Origin: Mesorhizobium sp. M9A.F.Ca.ET.002.03.1.2
GTDB lineage: Bacteria > Pseudomonadota > Alphaproteobacteria > Rhizobiales > Rhizobiaceae
Direction of reading: 5' to 3'
DNA: 64,000 bases
Assembly (NCBI RefSeq): GCF_003952365.1
Contig: NZ_CP034443.1
Coordinates: 4,457,001-4,521,000, forward strand
Made by a program: the position numbers and the translations under genes. The notes under the pieces were generated by a model. The model was not told where the DNA came from. It searched no databases and worked only from the letters and a program-made list of their open reading frames with translations. Shown here in pieces: positions 8,351 to 17,894 of the stretch. Each line of letters starts with the position of its first letter. Position 1 is the stretch's first letter.

Positions 8351-9730
8351 TCAGCCTTCGACCGGCAGGTCGAGCTCGCCGGCCAGCACCTGCAGCGAGT
8401 CGCCGATGATGGCGACGATCTCGCCGATCTGCTCGGCGGTGACGATCATCGGCGGCGCCACCATGAAATTGTCGCCATCGACGCCGCCCTTGACCTTCCG
8501 CCCATAGATGATCAGGCCGCGCTCATAGGCGAGGTCGAGTAGGCGCTGGGTGGCCTTCTTCGCCGGTGCGATCGGCCTCAGCGTATCTGGGTCGGCGACC
8601 ATTTCGGCACCTAGGAGCAGACCCTTGCCGCGCACGTCGGCGATGAACGGAAACCGCTTCGCCAGTCCCTTCAACTCGCCCATCAAAAGGTCGCCCATGG
8701 CAGCCGCATTGGCGATCAGGTCGAGACGGTCCATTTCGCCGAGCACGGCGAGCCCGGCGGCGCAGGCGAACGGATTACCGGCATAGGTATGGCCGTGCTG
8801 GAACCCGCCGGATGCGAGCAGCGGCTGCACCAGCCGCATCGGCGCCGCCAGCGCACCGAGTGGCGCATAGCCAGACCCCAGTCCCTTCGACAGTGCGACG
8901 ATGTCGGGCCTGCAGTTCCAGTGGTCGCCGCCGAGGAACTTTCCGGTACGGCCGGCACCGCTCATCACTTCGTCATGGATGAGCAGGACGCCGTGGCGAT
9001 CGCAGATTTCGCGGATGCGCGGGTAATAGCTGTCCGGCGCTACCAGCGCCGCCGTGGCAGCGCCGCCGACCGGCTCCATGATGAAGGCGAGCACGCTTTC
9101 TGGTCCCTCGGCGAGGATTTTTTCTTCCAGCATGTCGGCGTAGCGGATGCCGCGCTCTTCCATCGAGAGGTTGTCGCGGTCGCGCCATGCGGCAGGCGCC
9201 GGCACGGTCGGCATGACTTGCATCATCGGCGTGAAAGCTTCGGCCAAGGCGTCGTCGCCGGTGACGGACAGCGAACCAAGCGTGCCGCCATGATAGGAGG
9301 GAAAGCGGGTGATCACTTTCCAGCGCTTGGGCTGGCCTGTCGCCACTGCCCACTGCCGGGCGAGCTTGATGCAGGATTCCGTCGCTTCCGAGCCGCCCGA
9401 GACGAAGAAGATCCGGTCCATGCCTTCGGGGAGTTTGGCGGCCAATTGCCGCGCGAGATCCTCGGCCGGCTCGTTCTCGAAATGCAGCCGGTAGGCAAAG
9501 GTGGCGCGGTCCATCTGCCGCTTCATCGCATCGAGTACGTTGCGGTTGGAATGACCGATGTTGGCCACCATCGGTCCACTCGATCCGTCGATGAAGCGGC
9601 GGCCGTCTTGCGTCCAGATATAGATGCCTTCGGCGCGATCGACCAGCGGCCGGCGCAAGCTGGACAAATAGAACAAATGCGAGGGCGGGCGCGCCTCGGT
9701 GTCCGGGGCAGGGGTCTGGGATTTCAGCAT
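8351..9730 (-). CDS. class III pyridoxal-phosphate aminotransferase
   Basis: 459 residues from ATG 9730, which sits in TGACATG directly behind the upstream gene's stop. An ATG 33 bp further up would overlap that gene more deeply and is less likely. Class III hallmarks are clear: the FFVSGGSEATESCIKLARQ cofactor loop, the aspartate in LLIHDEVMSGAGRTG, and Lys282 (ALSKGLGSGYAPLG) for the Schiff base. Such enzymes transaminate omega-amino acids, diamines or beta-amino acids. In this operon it plausibly converts an amine released by the dimethylformamidase-like hydrolase into a keto or aldehyde compound for the BKACE enzyme. Specific donor and acceptor unknown. Confidence 0.88.
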   Translation of the reverse strand: MLKSQTPAPDTEARPPSHLFYLSSLRRPLVDRAEGIYIWTQDGRRFIDGSSGPMVANIGHSNRNVLDAMKRQMDRATFAYRLHFENEPAEDLARQLAAKLPEGMDRIFFVSGGSEATESCIKLARQWAVATGQPKRWKVITRFPSYHGGTLGSLSVTGDDALAEAFTPMMQVMPTVPAPAAWRDRDNLSMEERGIRYADMLEEKILAEGPESVLAFIMEPVGGAATAALVAPDSYYPRIREICDRHGVLLIHDEVMSGAGRTGKFLGGDHWNCRPDIVALSKGLGSGYAPLGALAAPMRLVQPLLASGGFQHGHTYAGNPFACAAGLAVLGEMDRLDLIANAAAMGDLLMGELKGLAKRFPFIADVRGKGLLLGAEMVADPDTLRPIAPAKKATQRLLDLAYERGLIIYGRKVKGGVDGDNFMVAPPMIVTAEQIGEIVAIIGDSLQVLAGELDLPVEG

Positions 9731-9731
9731 G

Positions 9732-11384
9732 TCAGGGCTTTCCAAGGTAGCGGTCGAGAACATTTTTTGTGACGCGCTCGACCATCGCGTCTTGCCTTAG
9801 CAGGCCGGCGACCCATTCGCAGCTTCCGGCGTGGAACACCTCGCCCTTGCCGCGCGGGAAATTGACGATCATGCCGTTGCCGCGCTTGACCTTGTCGAGA
9901 TTGGCATCGCTTGCCTCGCCAAACAGCGTCTCGGCGGAAAAGCGGCCATCCGCATCACCGAGAAACTGGTCCTCGAACGCAATGTCGGCGCTTTCCTCGA
10001 CTTGGGCAGCCATGCCGACGGCGAGAATTTGCAGCCCATCCGGTGCGCCGCTGTTAGGCGCGGGGTAGGGCAGGCCGCCGCGGATTTCATGGTCGAGCCC
10101 GTCGACCTCATAGCCATAGACGTGGCTGTCGGCGCCGAGCAGGTCGCCATAATAGATGCCTGTGCCGGTAAACGCCCAATGCTCCGGCCGGTAGACCGGG
10201 AAGCCGCGCACGCCGCGTGGCGCGCAGCCGCCCCAGCCGGCGTAGAGGCCCTTGGTCGCATTGAGCCCGAAGGTCGTGGCGCCCGGCCGGCCGATTTCCG
10301 GCGCTTCCCATGAATTGGTGGCGCGGGTCACGTCGCCGCCTCGGTAGACCGGATCCTCGGCCCGCGCACGGTATTTGTAGCAGACCTGCCGGCGGCCCTC
10401 GTCCTCCAGCCTGGTTTGCCACATGAAATTGCCGGCGAAGCGCGCCGCATGGCCTCCGCGTGTCACATAGGCGTCGACCGCGTCGCGCATTTCCCAGGTC
10501 CAGTATTCGTCGTGGCCGACGAAGACGACGCAGTCATAGCCGTCGAGGATATCGGGAGAAAAATGCAATTCGTGCTGGCTGGCAAGGTCGACGGCATAGC
10601 CGGCACGCTCGGCGAAGCGAAAGAAGTGGCTGTCATAGCTTGCCCAGCCGGACGAGGCGTATTTCTTCGAATGGCCGGTGGCGAAGGCCCATTCCATATG
10701 CGGATAGCGCGGCACGGTTTTGGGCGGCACCGCGACCTCGAGCGGCACGCGCGGCGCCTCCTTCGGCAGCACGACAAAGCCGCGGCACCATGGCCGCTGC
10801 GTCGACACTTCAGGCGCATACTGGTCGCGGTTCGGGCCGGTGATGCCCTGATAATGGTTCGAGCCGCCCCAGGTGTTGTAGGAAAGCCACGTGCCCGTGG
10901 CGGCAACCTGCAGCACACGACCGCGTTTCTTGCCGGACGGCGGGCTGACGATGAAAAGATGGTGGCAGCGGATCGGCTTGCCGTCGCGGCCATCCGCCGT
11001 CAGCGTGACGCGGTAGGCTCCGGACGGCCAGTCGTCGCCGACGCGGAATTCAAACGACGCGTCCCAGCCGCAGCCTACGACCGAACATTGGTCGGGCGTA
11101 TCCTGCCAGCGCGCCGCGATGCCAGCCTTCTCGAACACCTGCGTCTCTTCGCCGCCGTCGCGGACGATCGCCATGCCGAAGCTGGAGGCCGTCGAGCTGA
11201 CATGCAGAGCCACCGTCTCGCCCCGGCGGTATGAAAAACGGTCGCTGTAGCACCAGATCTCGCCGCGTTCGCCATCCATGCCCGGCCATTCGTAATAATG
11301 GCCGCGCACCGCTTGCCGGCGCTGGTGCGGCGTCAGGCCGAAATCGGGGAACTTGTCGATCGTGCTGTTCATGGTTTGGCTCAC
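9732..11384 (-). CDS. N,N-dimethylformamidase large-subunit-like hydrolase
   Basis: 550 residues, no signal peptide. The start GTG 11384 overlaps the ABC ATPase stop (GTGA); ATG 11372 is an alternative. The central part is the N,N-dimethylformamidase beta-subunit-like region ([37 protein letters not shown]). Known DMF amidohydrolases are iron enzymes made of a large and a small subunit that cleave the amide C-N bond. Here the protein is markedly shorter than the characterised large subunit, which I recall as about 760 residues, and no small-subunit gene is adjacent. It is therefore a family member likely acting on another small amide or related compound imported by the linked transporter. Confidence 0.8.
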   Translation of the reverse strand: MSQTMNSTIDKFPDFGLTPHQRRQAVRGHYYEWPGMDGERGEIWCYSDRFSYRRGETVALHVSSTASSFGMAIVRDGGEETQVFEKAGIAARWQDTPDQCSVVGCGWDASFEFRVGDDWPSGAYRVTLTADGRDGKPIRCHHLFIVSPPSGKKRGRVLQVAATGTWLSYNTWGGSNHYQGITGPNRDQYAPEVSTQRPWCRGFVVLPKEAPRVPLEVAVPPKTVPRYPHMEWAFATGHSKKYASSGWASYDSHFFRFAERAGYAVDLASQHELHFSPDILDGYDCVVFVGHDEYWTWEMRDAVDAYVTRGGHAARFAGNFMWQTRLEDEGRRQVCYKYRARAEDPVYRGGDVTRATNSWEAPEIGRPGATTFGLNATKGLYAGWGGCAPRGVRGFPVYRPEHWAFTGTGIYYGDLLGADSHVYGYEVDGLDHEIRGGLPYPAPNSGAPDGLQILAVGMAAQVEESADIAFEDQFLGDADGRFSAETLFGEASDANLDKVKRGNGMIVNFPRGKGEVFHAGSCEWVAGLLRQDAMVERVTKNVLDRYLGKP

Positions 11385-12145
11385 GCGGAAAGATATTTCT
11401 TCAGAAATGTGCGGGTCCGCTCCTTTTGCGGAGCGCGAAACATCTCGGCCGGCGGACCTTCCTCCACCACCACGCCGCCGTCCACGAACAGCACCCGGTC
11501 GGCCACTTCGCCGGCGAAGCGCATCTCGTGCGTGACGATCAGCATGGTCATGTGTTCGGCGGCGAGCTGTTTCATCACCGCATTGACCTCGTCGACGAGT
11601 TCGGGGTCGAGCGCCGAGGTGGCTTCGTCGAACAGCATCACCTTGGGCTGCATGGCGAGCGCGCGGGCAATGGCCACGCGCTGCTTCTGGCCACCTGAAA
11701 GCCGCGAGGGATAAGCATCGATCTTGTCGGCCAGCCCGACCTTGGACAAGAGGCCATGCGCAAGCGCGTGCGCCTCGCTCTTCGTCATGCCTTTCAGGAT
11801 TACCGGTCCCATGGTGACATTGTCGAGCACGGTCAGATGCGGGAACAGGTTGAAGTGCTGAAAGACCATGCCCATTTGCTGGCGCACCTTGTTGATGTGC
11901 CGCTCGAAGGCCTGGCCATGCAGCGGCTGGTTGACCAGCACGCCGTCCAACCAGACTTCACCGCCATTCAACGCCTCAAGATGGTTGATGGAACGCAGCA
12001 GCGTGCTCTTGCCGGAGCCGCTCGGCCCGATGATCGCCACGATCTGCCCACGCTCGACCGACAGGTCTATGCCCTTGAGAACTTCGACCGCGCCGAACGA
12101 TTTGCGCGCGCCGCGAACCTCGACCATTGGCCGCTGCGTGCTCAT
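11381..12145 (-). CDS. polar amino-acid-type ABC transporter ATPase
   Basis: 254 residues. Walker [10 protein letters not shown] at about residues 40-48, Q-loop [12 protein letters not shown], signature [14 protein letters not shown], Walker [13 protein letters not shown] and the switch His in VTHEM are all intact. Size and the SALDPELV signature are typical of GlnQ/HisP-type ATPases of the polar amino-acid uptake family. The ATG overlaps the permease stop (ATGA) and its own stop overlaps the downstream hydrolase start, so translation of transporter and enzymes is coupled. It powers import of the compound bound by the 13.5-kb binding protein at the inner membrane. Confidence 0.93.
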   Translation of the reverse strand: MSTQRPMVEVRGARKSFGAVEVLKGIDLSVERGQIVAIIGPSGSGKSTLLRSINHLEALNGGEVWLDGVLVNQPLHGQAFERHINKVRQQMGMVFQHFNLFPHLTVLDNVTMGPVILKGMTKSEAHALAHGLLSKVGLADKIDAYPSRLSGGQKQRVAIARALAMQPKVMLFDEATSALDPELVDEVNAVMKQLAAEHMTMLIVTHEMRFAGEVADRVLFVDGGVVVEEGPPAEMFRAPQKERTRTFLKKYLSA

Positions 12146-12801
12146 CGGGAAACCTCCACATGTCTTTCAAACCGATGCAAAGCCGCCTCGAGCACCAGGT
12201 TGAGAATATAGTAGAGTGCCGCCGCCGTGATGTAGAACTCGAACGGCCGGAACGTTTCGCTTATCGCCAGTTGGGCCGAATGAACCAGTTCCGCGATGCC
12301 GATGACAGAGACGATCGACGATTCCTTCAATAGCGCGATCAGGTTGCTTCCGATCGGCGGAGCCGTGTTGCGGATAGCCTGTGGTATCACGACGTAGCGC
12401 AGCGTTTGCCATTTGCCGAAGCCGATGCTGCGCGCGCCTTCGGTCTGGCCGACATCGACGGCCGCGATGCCCGCGCGGATGACGTCCGCATTGTAGACGG
12501 CAAAATGCAGGCCAAGTCCGACGATGCCGGCGCCGAGGGCAGGGATGTCGATGCCGATCTGCACCAGGCCGAAATAGATCAGGAAGAGCTGCAGCAGCAG
12601 CGGCGTACCCATGAACACCCACATGAAGACGCGCACGGGGTAGGCGACGATCGCCGGCGCGTAGAGCACTGTGACCGCGAACAGGATACCGAAGACGAAG
12701 CTGAGTGCTCCCGCCGCGACCGTGAGCAGCGCGGTCCACCAGGCGCCAATCAACAAAAGGTCCCAGTAGGGCGGGACGACGGTGAAATCGAGACCTTGCA
12801 T
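12142..12801 (-). CDS. amino-acid-type ABC transporter permease
   Basis: 219 residues with about five membrane segments and the cytoplasmic EAA loop ([21 protein letters not shown]) that docks the ATPase. The family pattern [22 protein letters not shown] is typical of HisMQ/GlnP permeases. It overlaps the ATPase gene by 4 bp and follows the second permease by 12 bp, giving the heterodimeric permease pair usual for polar amino-acid importers. Substrate specificity is not readable from the permease. Confidence 0.92.
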   Translation of the reverse strand: MQGLDFTVVPPYWDLLLIGAWWTALLTVAAGALSFVFGILFAVTVLYAPAIVAYPVRVFMWVFMGTPLLLQLFLIYFGLVQIGIDIPALGAGIVGLGLHFAVYNADVIRAGIAAVDVGQTEGARSIGFGKWQTLRYVVIPQAIRNTAPPIGSNLIALLKESSIVSVIGIAELVHSAQLAISETFRPFEFYITAAALYYILNLVLEAALHRFERHVEVSR

Positions 12802-12813
12802 CGCGCTCTCCGC

Positions 12814-13461
12814 TCAGACGATTGCGAAGCGCTTGTCGAGCATGTCGACGATGCGGGCGACGGCGTAAACCATGATCATGTAGAGCAGCGCCGCGACGCC
12901 GAAGATCTCGAACGGCTTGTAGGTGGAGCCGATGAAGCGCTGGGCCGTGTAGGTCAATTCCACCACCGAGATGGTGGACACCAGAGCCGACCCCTTCAAC
13001 AGCGCCACCGTGTTGACGCCGAGCGGCCGTATCATCAGCCTCGCGGCTTGCGGCAGCACGACCTTGCGCAGCGTCTGGAAACGGCTGAAACCTATTGTGC
13101 GCGCAGCCTCTGTCTGGCCTCGATCGACAGCCGCCACCGCGCCACGGATCGATTCCGCCATATAGGCACCGATGTTGAGGCCGAGGCCGATCACGCCCGC
13201 CGCGAACGGCTCCAGATTGATGCCGATTTGCGGGCCGCCGAAATAGAGCACGAAAAGCTGGATCAGGCAGGGCGTGCCGCGAAACAGGCTGACATAGAGC
13301 GTGCCGATTGCCCGCAGGGTTGCGGATCTCGACATTTTGGCGGCCGCGGCCGATGCCGCAGCCGCAAGGCCCAGGATCAGGGCCAGCACCGTAATCTCGA
13401 TCGTCACCAACGCAGCTTCCACGAAGAACGGGAAGACGCGCTGCATCAGGGAGAAATCCAT
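12814..13461 (-). CDS. amino-acid-type ABC transporter permease
   Basis: 215 residues, the partner of the neighbouring permease. It carries predicted membrane helices near residues 15-35, 52-75, 85-105 and in the C-terminal third, plus the EAA loop (AARTIGFSRFQTLRKVVLPQA) and the LFRGTPCLIQLFVLYFG segment conserved in HisMQ permeases. The start ATG 13461 lies 65 bp after the binding-protein stop. All genes from the binding protein to the hydrolase run leftward with short or negative spacing, so they form one operon. Confidence 0.92.
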   Translation of the reverse strand: MDFSLMQRVFPFFVEAALVTIEITVLALILGLAAAASAAAAKMSRSATLRAIGTLYVSLFRGTPCLIQLFVLYFGGPQIGINLEPFAAGVIGLGLNIGAYMAESIRGAVAAVDRGQTEAARTIGFSRFQTLRKVVLPQAARLMIRPLGVNTVALLKGSALVSTISVVELTYTAQRFIGSTYKPFEIFGVAALLYMIMVYAVARIVDMLDKRFAIV

Positions 13462-13526
13462 GGAATAGCCCAGCAGGAGTAGCGCTCGGCTTCAGGCGGC
13501 CCTGGCCGCCAGGAAGCCCTTGGGGA

Positions 13527-14309
13527 TCAGCGGATGTCGCTGCCGACCCATTCCATCGAGATCTTCTCGTAGGTGCCGTCCGCCATCATGTCGTCCAGCG
13601 CCTTCTGCATGGCAGCCTTCAACTCCGGATTGTCCTTGCGTATGGCGATCCCGATGGCGACGCTGCCGCCTTCGATATCAGGCGTATCGAGCCTGCGGAT
13701 CTTCTCACCCGTTTCCTTGATGGCGACCATGACCGGAATATTGTCGACGACAATGGCGTCGACGCGGCCGGCTTTCAGCTCCAGCATCAGTTCCGGCAGT
13801 CCCTTGTAGGTGCGGAGATCCCAGCCGCCCTGTTCGCGCGCCCACTTCTCATGCGTCTCGCCGAGCGTGACGCCAAGGGTCTTTCCCTTCAGCTCGTCGA
13901 GGCTCTGCACCTTGGAGGCCTCGTTCACGAAAACCGCGCGGCCGGCGTGGTAGTACGGGCCGACGAAATCGACCACCTTCTCACGCTCGGGCGTGATGGT
14001 CATGGAGCCGACGACGGTGTCGTATTTGTTGGCGAGCAGGCCCGCGATGATGCCGTCCCAGGCTGTCGTGATGATGGTGCCCTTGACGGCCATGCGCTCG
14101 GCGATGGCCTTGCCGATGGAGGCGTCGAAGCCGACCACCTCGTTCTGGTCGTTGACGAAATTGAAGGGCGGATACTGCCCGCTCATGGAAATCTTCAGCT
14201 CGCCCGCCGCCTTGATCTTCTCGAGGTCCTCGGCCTTGGCCGAAGCTGTTGTGAAGGCCGAGGCAAGCAGCAAGGCTGCGACCGCAATGCCGGAAAATAG
14301 TCTGTTCAT
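13527..14309 (-). CDS. periplasmic amino-acid-type solute-binding protein
   Basis: 260 residues from ATG 14309, preceded by AGAGGAC. An open extension of 17 codons upstream lacks a signal peptide start and is rejected. Residues 1-26 are a signal peptide (MNRLFSGIAVAALLLASAF..AKA). The mature protein is a family 3 binding protein: ISMSGQYPPFNFVNDQNEVVGFD, the GxTLGVTLGETHEKW hinge and the IVDNIPVMVAI ending lobe. It captures the substrate in the periplasm for the two permeases. As the first gene of the operon it faces the divergent LysR gene across 135 bp that contains a dyad suited to LysR binding. Confidence 0.9.
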   Translation of the reverse strand: MNRLFSGIAVAALLLASAFTTASAKAEDLEKIKAAGELKISMSGQYPPFNFVNDQNEVVGFDASIGKAIAERMAVKGTIITTAWDGIIAGLLANKYDTVVGSMTITPEREKVVDFVGPYYHAGRAVFVNEASKVQSLDELKGKTLGVTLGETHEKWAREQGGWDLRTYKGLPELMLELKAGRVDAIVVDNIPVMVAIKETGEKIRRLDTPDIEGGSVAIGIAIRKDNPELKAAMQKALDDMMADGTYEKISMEWVGSDIR

Positions 14310-14389
14310 CTGGTTCTTGTCCTCTGGATGGAAGCGCGAAGTCTTGTTTTTGGGACGCATCGAGGTGCTGTCCGGATTTCATGATTGTC

Positions 14390-14410
14390 TTTGCGGTAGC
14401 ATTGCGCAAA
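14390..14410. promoter_or_regulatory. LysR-type dyad TTTGCG-N9-CGCAAA
   Basis: A perfect inverted repeat, TTTGCG, nine bases, then CGCAAA, in the divergent region between the binding-protein gene and the LysR gene. It lies 34 bp before the LysR start and about 80 bp before the transporter operon start. The T-N11-A core typical of LysR sites is contained in it. Binding by the adjacent regulator is inferred from position and symmetry. Confidence 0.55.
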
Positions 14411-14444
14411 TAGATAATGGAAATAGAGAGCATAGATATCAGGA

Positions 14445-15404
14445 ATGGCTTCGCCGCGCCCCGAAAGGCTGGTCTGGGATCTGGACTGGAATCTTCTGCG
14501 AACTTTCGTGGTGATCGCGGAAGTGAAGAGCATCACCCGCGCGGCCGAACGGCTCAATCTGAAACAACCAAGCGTCAGCAATGCCCTGCGCCGGCTGGAG
14601 GATCGAGTTGGACGCCGGCTGATCGAGCACGATGCCACGCGCTTCGAACTCACCGAAGTAGGGCGCCTGCTCTACGAGCAGAGCATCGAGGTGTTTGGCA
14701 CTATATCGCAATTGCCGCTGCTGATGCGGGGCGTAAGCGATGATGTCACCGGCCATGTCAACATCGCGATGGCCAGCCATGTCGTCTCGCCGCTGTTCGA
14801 CCGCGCGCTGTCGCAGTTCCACAGCGACTATCCGCGCGCCAGCCTTACAATCTCGGTCGCGGCCAGCACCGAAGTGGCCAAGCAGGTGCGGGAGCGTCGC
14901 GCCTCATTCGGTGTCTGTCTGGTCAGCCAGCGCGATCCAACGCTCGAATACACTATGGTCTATCGCGAATTCTTCGGCTTCTTTTGCGGGCCGCGGCACA
15001 GGCTCTACGGGCGAGCCGGCCTGACGCTGGCCGATCTCAGGGGCGAGCCTTCCGTATCGTTCCAGACCGACCATATTTCAGATGCCTTGCGGCCGGTTGC
15101 GCTGCTGCGCAGCGAGGCCAAGCTCGACGCCGACGTCGTCGGTGTATCCTCGAGCCTGGAGGAGGTGCGGCGCATGATCGTTGCCGGGCTCGGCATCGGT
15201 CCGCTGCCGCTGCATGTCGCGCGGCGCGATGTCGCCGACGGATTGCTGTGGCGGCTGCCGCCCTATCAAGCGCCGCCCGCCATCGACATCTTCCTGCTGG
15301 TCAATCCCGACAAGACGATGAATCGCGCCGAAAAAGCGCTGCTCTCGGGGCTGCAGGCCCTGATAGCCGCGACGCCGCTTGAAGATCGCATTTACGATGG
15401 TTGA
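14445..15404 (+). CDS. LysR family transcriptional regulator of the amine/amide cluster
   Basis: 319 residues. The N-terminal winged helix-turn-helix is at about residues 13-72 (LLRTFVVIAEVKSITRAAERLNLKQPSVSNALRRLEDRVG, interrupted here only for description), followed by the linker helix and a two-lobed effector domain (VNIAMASHVVSPLFDRAL onward). It is divergent from the transporter-enzyme operon and a 21-bp dyad separates them, so it most likely activates that operon in response to the imported compound or a pathway intermediate. Its 3' end lies 73 bp before the next gene's preferred start. Confidence 0.92.
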   Translation: MASPRPERLVWDLDWNLLRTFVVIAEVKSITRAAERLNLKQPSVSNALRRLEDRVGRRLIEHDATRFELTEVGRLLYEQSIEVFGTISQLPLLMRGVSDDVTGHVNIAMASHVVSPLFDRALSQFHSDYPRASLTISVAASTEVAKQVRERRASFGVCLVSQRDPTLEYTMVYREFFGFFCGPRHRLYGRAGLTLADLRGEPSVSFQTDHISDALRPVALLRSEAKLDADVVGVSSSLEEVRRMIVAGLGIGPLPLHVARRDVADGLLWRLPPYQAPPAIDIFLLVNPDKTMNRAEKALLSGLQALIAATPLEDRIYDG

Positions 15405-15477
15405 GGACGCTCTTGGCCCTCTTCGCCAAACGGACTATCTCAAGGGGAGGGCGGTGTTTTCCGCTGCGGGAGCCGAC

Positions 15478-15726
15478 ATGCTGAGAGTGCAAAAAGTCAA
15501 GGTGGACGACATCTACGTGCCGACCGCGCGCCGGAAGACGCTGCATCCCGAGACCGTCCGGCACCTGGCCGAGGACATTCTGGAAAACGGCATGAAGACG
15601 CCGATCCAGGTGCGCCATGACGGCAAGCGTCATGTCCTGGTCGAAGGCTTGCATCGGCTGGAAGCGGCGAAGTGGCTCGGCGAGACCGATATCGACGCCT
15701 ATCTGGTGCAAGCCAGGCGCCATTGA
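15478..15726 (+). CDS. small ParB/sulfiredoxin-like domain protein
   Basis: 82 residues from ATG 15478, chosen because GGGAG lies 5 bp upstream; longer in-frame starts (TTG 15379, ATG 15397) overlap or abut the LysR gene and add poorly structured sequence. The whole protein is a ParB N-terminal-like nuclease/CTPase fold: LAEDILENGMKTPIQVRHDG and the LVEGLHRLEAAKWLG box, corresponding to ParB boxes I-II. There is no helix-turn-helix or C-terminal dimer domain, so it is not a partition protein. Possibly a stand-alone regulatory or nuclease-like domain; role unknown. Confidence 0.7.
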   Translation: MLRVQKVKVDDIYVPTARRKTLHPETVRHLAEDILENGMKTPIQVRHDGKRHVLVEGLHRLEAAKWLGETDIDAYLVQARRH

Positions 15727-15822
15727 CGCTCCCGGGCGCCACCTGGTTCCTAGGCGCGAAAGGCTTGGGTCACTTGCTTTGAGGTGATGCATGCGTTGGC
15801 GATTAGTGGAAGCGTCCATCAT

Positions 15823-16008
15823 TTCGTCATCCTGGGGCGGAGCAAGGAGCGAAGCGACGCAGCGCAGACCCGGGATCCATGCCGCGACTTCAAAGCACTG
15901 CTACGGCGCAGAATTGTGCACCGCTGCCTCCTTCGGCCAAGGTCACGGAATGGATCCCAGGGTCTCCGCGACGGAGCTTCGCTCCTGCTTCGCCCAGGGA
16001 TGACGAAG
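15823..16008. repeat. paired inverted copies of a 62-bp intergenic repeat
   Basis: A copy starting TTCGTCATCCTGGGGCGGAG (15823-15884) is mirrored by an inverted copy ending GGGATGACGAAG (15946-16008), around a 61-bp centre. The same sequence recurs in inverted order at 46661-46720 and 46828-46890. The copies contain GGATCC-ATG ends and Cys-free G/C-rich stems. They look like a dispersed miniature palindromic element. Together with flanks they fill the gap between the ParB-like and SRPBCC genes; no gene was found there. Confidence 0.75.
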
Positions 16009-16207
16009 TTGCGGAGGCTTCACCGAAGTGAACGACGGAATCCTGGCTGCCCAACAACAGGCCTCCGACCCGTCAGATCCCCCCAGCAGCGCTCTAGCAG
16101 ATCGACGTGAAATACGGATGTTGTCGACATTTTTTCGTTGGCGGTGTCGGCCCGCGCTCTCGTGCTTCGTCCTAGGCACGAAACCAATCAACAGTGAGGA
16201 GACCACC

Positions 16208-16693
16208 ATGACCACCAAGCTCGACATCGTCCCCAGCTCCGACCGCGAACTGGTTCTTGCCCGCATCATCGATGCGCCGCGCGAGAATGTCTATCGCTGC
16301 TGGACCGAGCCGAAGCTCGTGACGCAGTGGTTCGCGCCAAAGCCGTGGACGACGCCGCGCGCCGAAATGGACGTGCGCACCGGCGGCTCCAGCCTGGTCG
16401 TCATGGCGGGACCCGACGGCAAGGAATTCCCGAACCCCGGTATCTTTCTCGAAGTCGTGCCAGGCAGGAAGATCGTTCTCACAGACGCCTACACAAAGGC
16501 GTGGGAGCCGTCCGAAAAGCCGTTCATGACGGTCGTGCTGACCTTCGAGGATGAGGGCGAGGGCAAGACCCGCTACGTCGCCCGGGTTGCGCATTGGTCC
16601 GTCGCCGATCGCGAAGAGCACGAGAAGATGGGCTTTCACGAGGGTTGGGGCCAGTGCGCCGACCAGCTCGAGGAAATCGCCAAGGGGCTTTGA
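16208..16693 (+). CDS. SRPBCC / AHSA1-domain protein
   Basis: 161 residues from ATG 16208, preceded by GTGAGGAG; the open frame extends 60 codons upstream through repeat DNA and is not accepted as coding. The fold is the AHSA1/START-like (SRPBCC) type: RIIDAPRENVYRCWTEPKLVTQWFAP at the start, a central GPDGKEFPNPGIFLEVVPG-type strand pair and the final GWGQCADQLEEIAK helix. Such proteins bind hydrophobic ligands or act as Hsp90-activator-like modules; in rhizobia they often sit beside ArsR regulators, which is not the case here. Cotranscription with the secreted hydrolase 28 bp downstream is likely. Confidence 0.85.
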   Translation: MTTKLDIVPSSDRELVLARIIDAPRENVYRCWTEPKLVTQWFAPKPWTTPRAEMDVRTGGSSLVVMAGPDGKEFPNPGIFLEVVPGRKIVLTDAYTKAWEPSEKPFMTVVLTFEDEGEGKTRYVARVAHWSVADREEHEKMGFHEGWGQCADQLEEIAKGL

Positions 16694-16721
16694 TGCCAGC
16701 GGGATAAAAGGGGAGACCGAT

Positions 16722-17678
16722 ATGTCCAGATCGATGTTTTTCGCCATTTTCGCCTCGGCCGCAGCGCTCTTCGCCGCGCCGGGCACCACCAAAGCCGAGG
16801 AGGCAAAGCCCGCCATGACCACTGAGACGACGGTTCTGCCGAAACCGGCGAAATCCGGCCTGCTGCCGATCAACGGCCTGAATTACTATTACGCCGTCTA
16901 TGGCCAGGGCGAGCCGCTGCTTCTCCTGCATGGCGGGCTCGGCACCACCGATATGTTTGCGCCGATCCTGCCGAAGTTTGCCGAAAACCGCACCGTCATC
17001 GGCGTCGATCTGCAGGGGCATGGCCGCACCGCGCTCGGCGACCGGCCATTCAGCCTGGAGGCGATGGGCGACGATATGGCGGCGATCGTCAAGGCGCTCG
17101 GCTACGAGCAGGTCGATGTCCTGGGTTATTCGCTGGGCGGCGGCATTGCCTTCCGCATGGCCGTCCAGCATCCGCAAGCCGTACGGCGCTTGGTGTTGGT
17201 CTCGACAGGCTATGCCGCGGACGGCTTCTATGCCGACATGCGCGCCCAGCAGGCGCAGGTCGGCGCGGCGATGGCCGACATGATGAAGGGCACGCCGATG
17301 TACAAGTCCTACGTGGCGGTGGCGCCGCATCCGCAGGATTTTCCGAAGCTGCTCGATCAACTGGGCGCCTATATGCGCAAGGACTACGATTATTCCGCCG
17401 ACGTCCCGAAGCTGAAGATGCCTGTCATGCTGGCTTTCGGCGATAGCGACATGTACCGGCCGGAGCACGAGATCAAGTTCTACCAGATGCTCGGCGGCGG
17501 TCTGAAGGACGCCGGCTGGATGCGCGAGAACCTGTCGCAGAACCGCCTGGCCATCCTGCCGAACCGCACTCATTACGACGTGTTCTTCGCGCCGGAACTG
17601 ACAGCCGCCGCACTGCCCTTCCTCAATGGCGAGACCAAGGTCAAGACCTGGGACGAGATCGTCAGCGAAACGAACTGA
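16722..17678 (+). CDS. exported alpha/beta hydrolase
   Basis: 318 residues from ATG 16722, after GGGGAGA. Residues 1-25 are a signal peptide (MSRSMFFAIFASAAALFAAP..KAEE). The hydrolase core follows: oxyanion loop LLLLHGGLGTTD, nucleophile Ser in LGYSLGGGIAF, an aspartate in FGDSDMYRPE and His in NRTHYDVF. It is a paralogue of the exported hydrolase at 38738-39589, with the shared SG..P(I/V)NG..YYYAV(Y/F)G.GEP opening. Probably an esterase or lactonase acting in the periplasm; the substrate is unknown. Likely in one unit with the SRPBCC gene. Confidence 0.87.
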   Translation: MSRSMFFAIFASAAALFAAPGTTKAEEAKPAMTTETTVLPKPAKSGLLPINGLNYYYAVYGQGEPLLLLHGGLGTTDMFAPILPKFAENRTVIGVDLQGHGRTALGDRPFSLEAMGDDMAAIVKALGYEQVDVLGYSLGGGIAFRMAVQHPQAVRRLVLVSTGYAADGFYADMRAQQAQVGAAMADMMKGTPMYKSYVAVAPHPQDFPKLLDQLGAYMRKDYDYSADVPKLKMPVMLAFGDSDMYRPEHEIKFYQMLGGGLKDAGWMRENLSQNRLAILPNRTHYDVFFAPELTAAALPFLNGETKVKTWDEIVSETN

Positions 17679-17894
17679 CCGCCTGACAATCACCTGCCGG
17701 CCGTATCCCGCGAGATGGCCGGCGACGCTCGTTGCGCGTCGCGCCTGACGAGGACGACAAGGCGCGGCTGCTGAAATCGCATCGCAAGTCCCGCCTGCAG
17801 CATCACGCCAACAGATGGCGCCATCAAAGCTTTTCAATTGACGCTGCCATGCCGGCAGCTACCTTGCCGTCAATCTTCAAAAAGGGGCGCAGGT

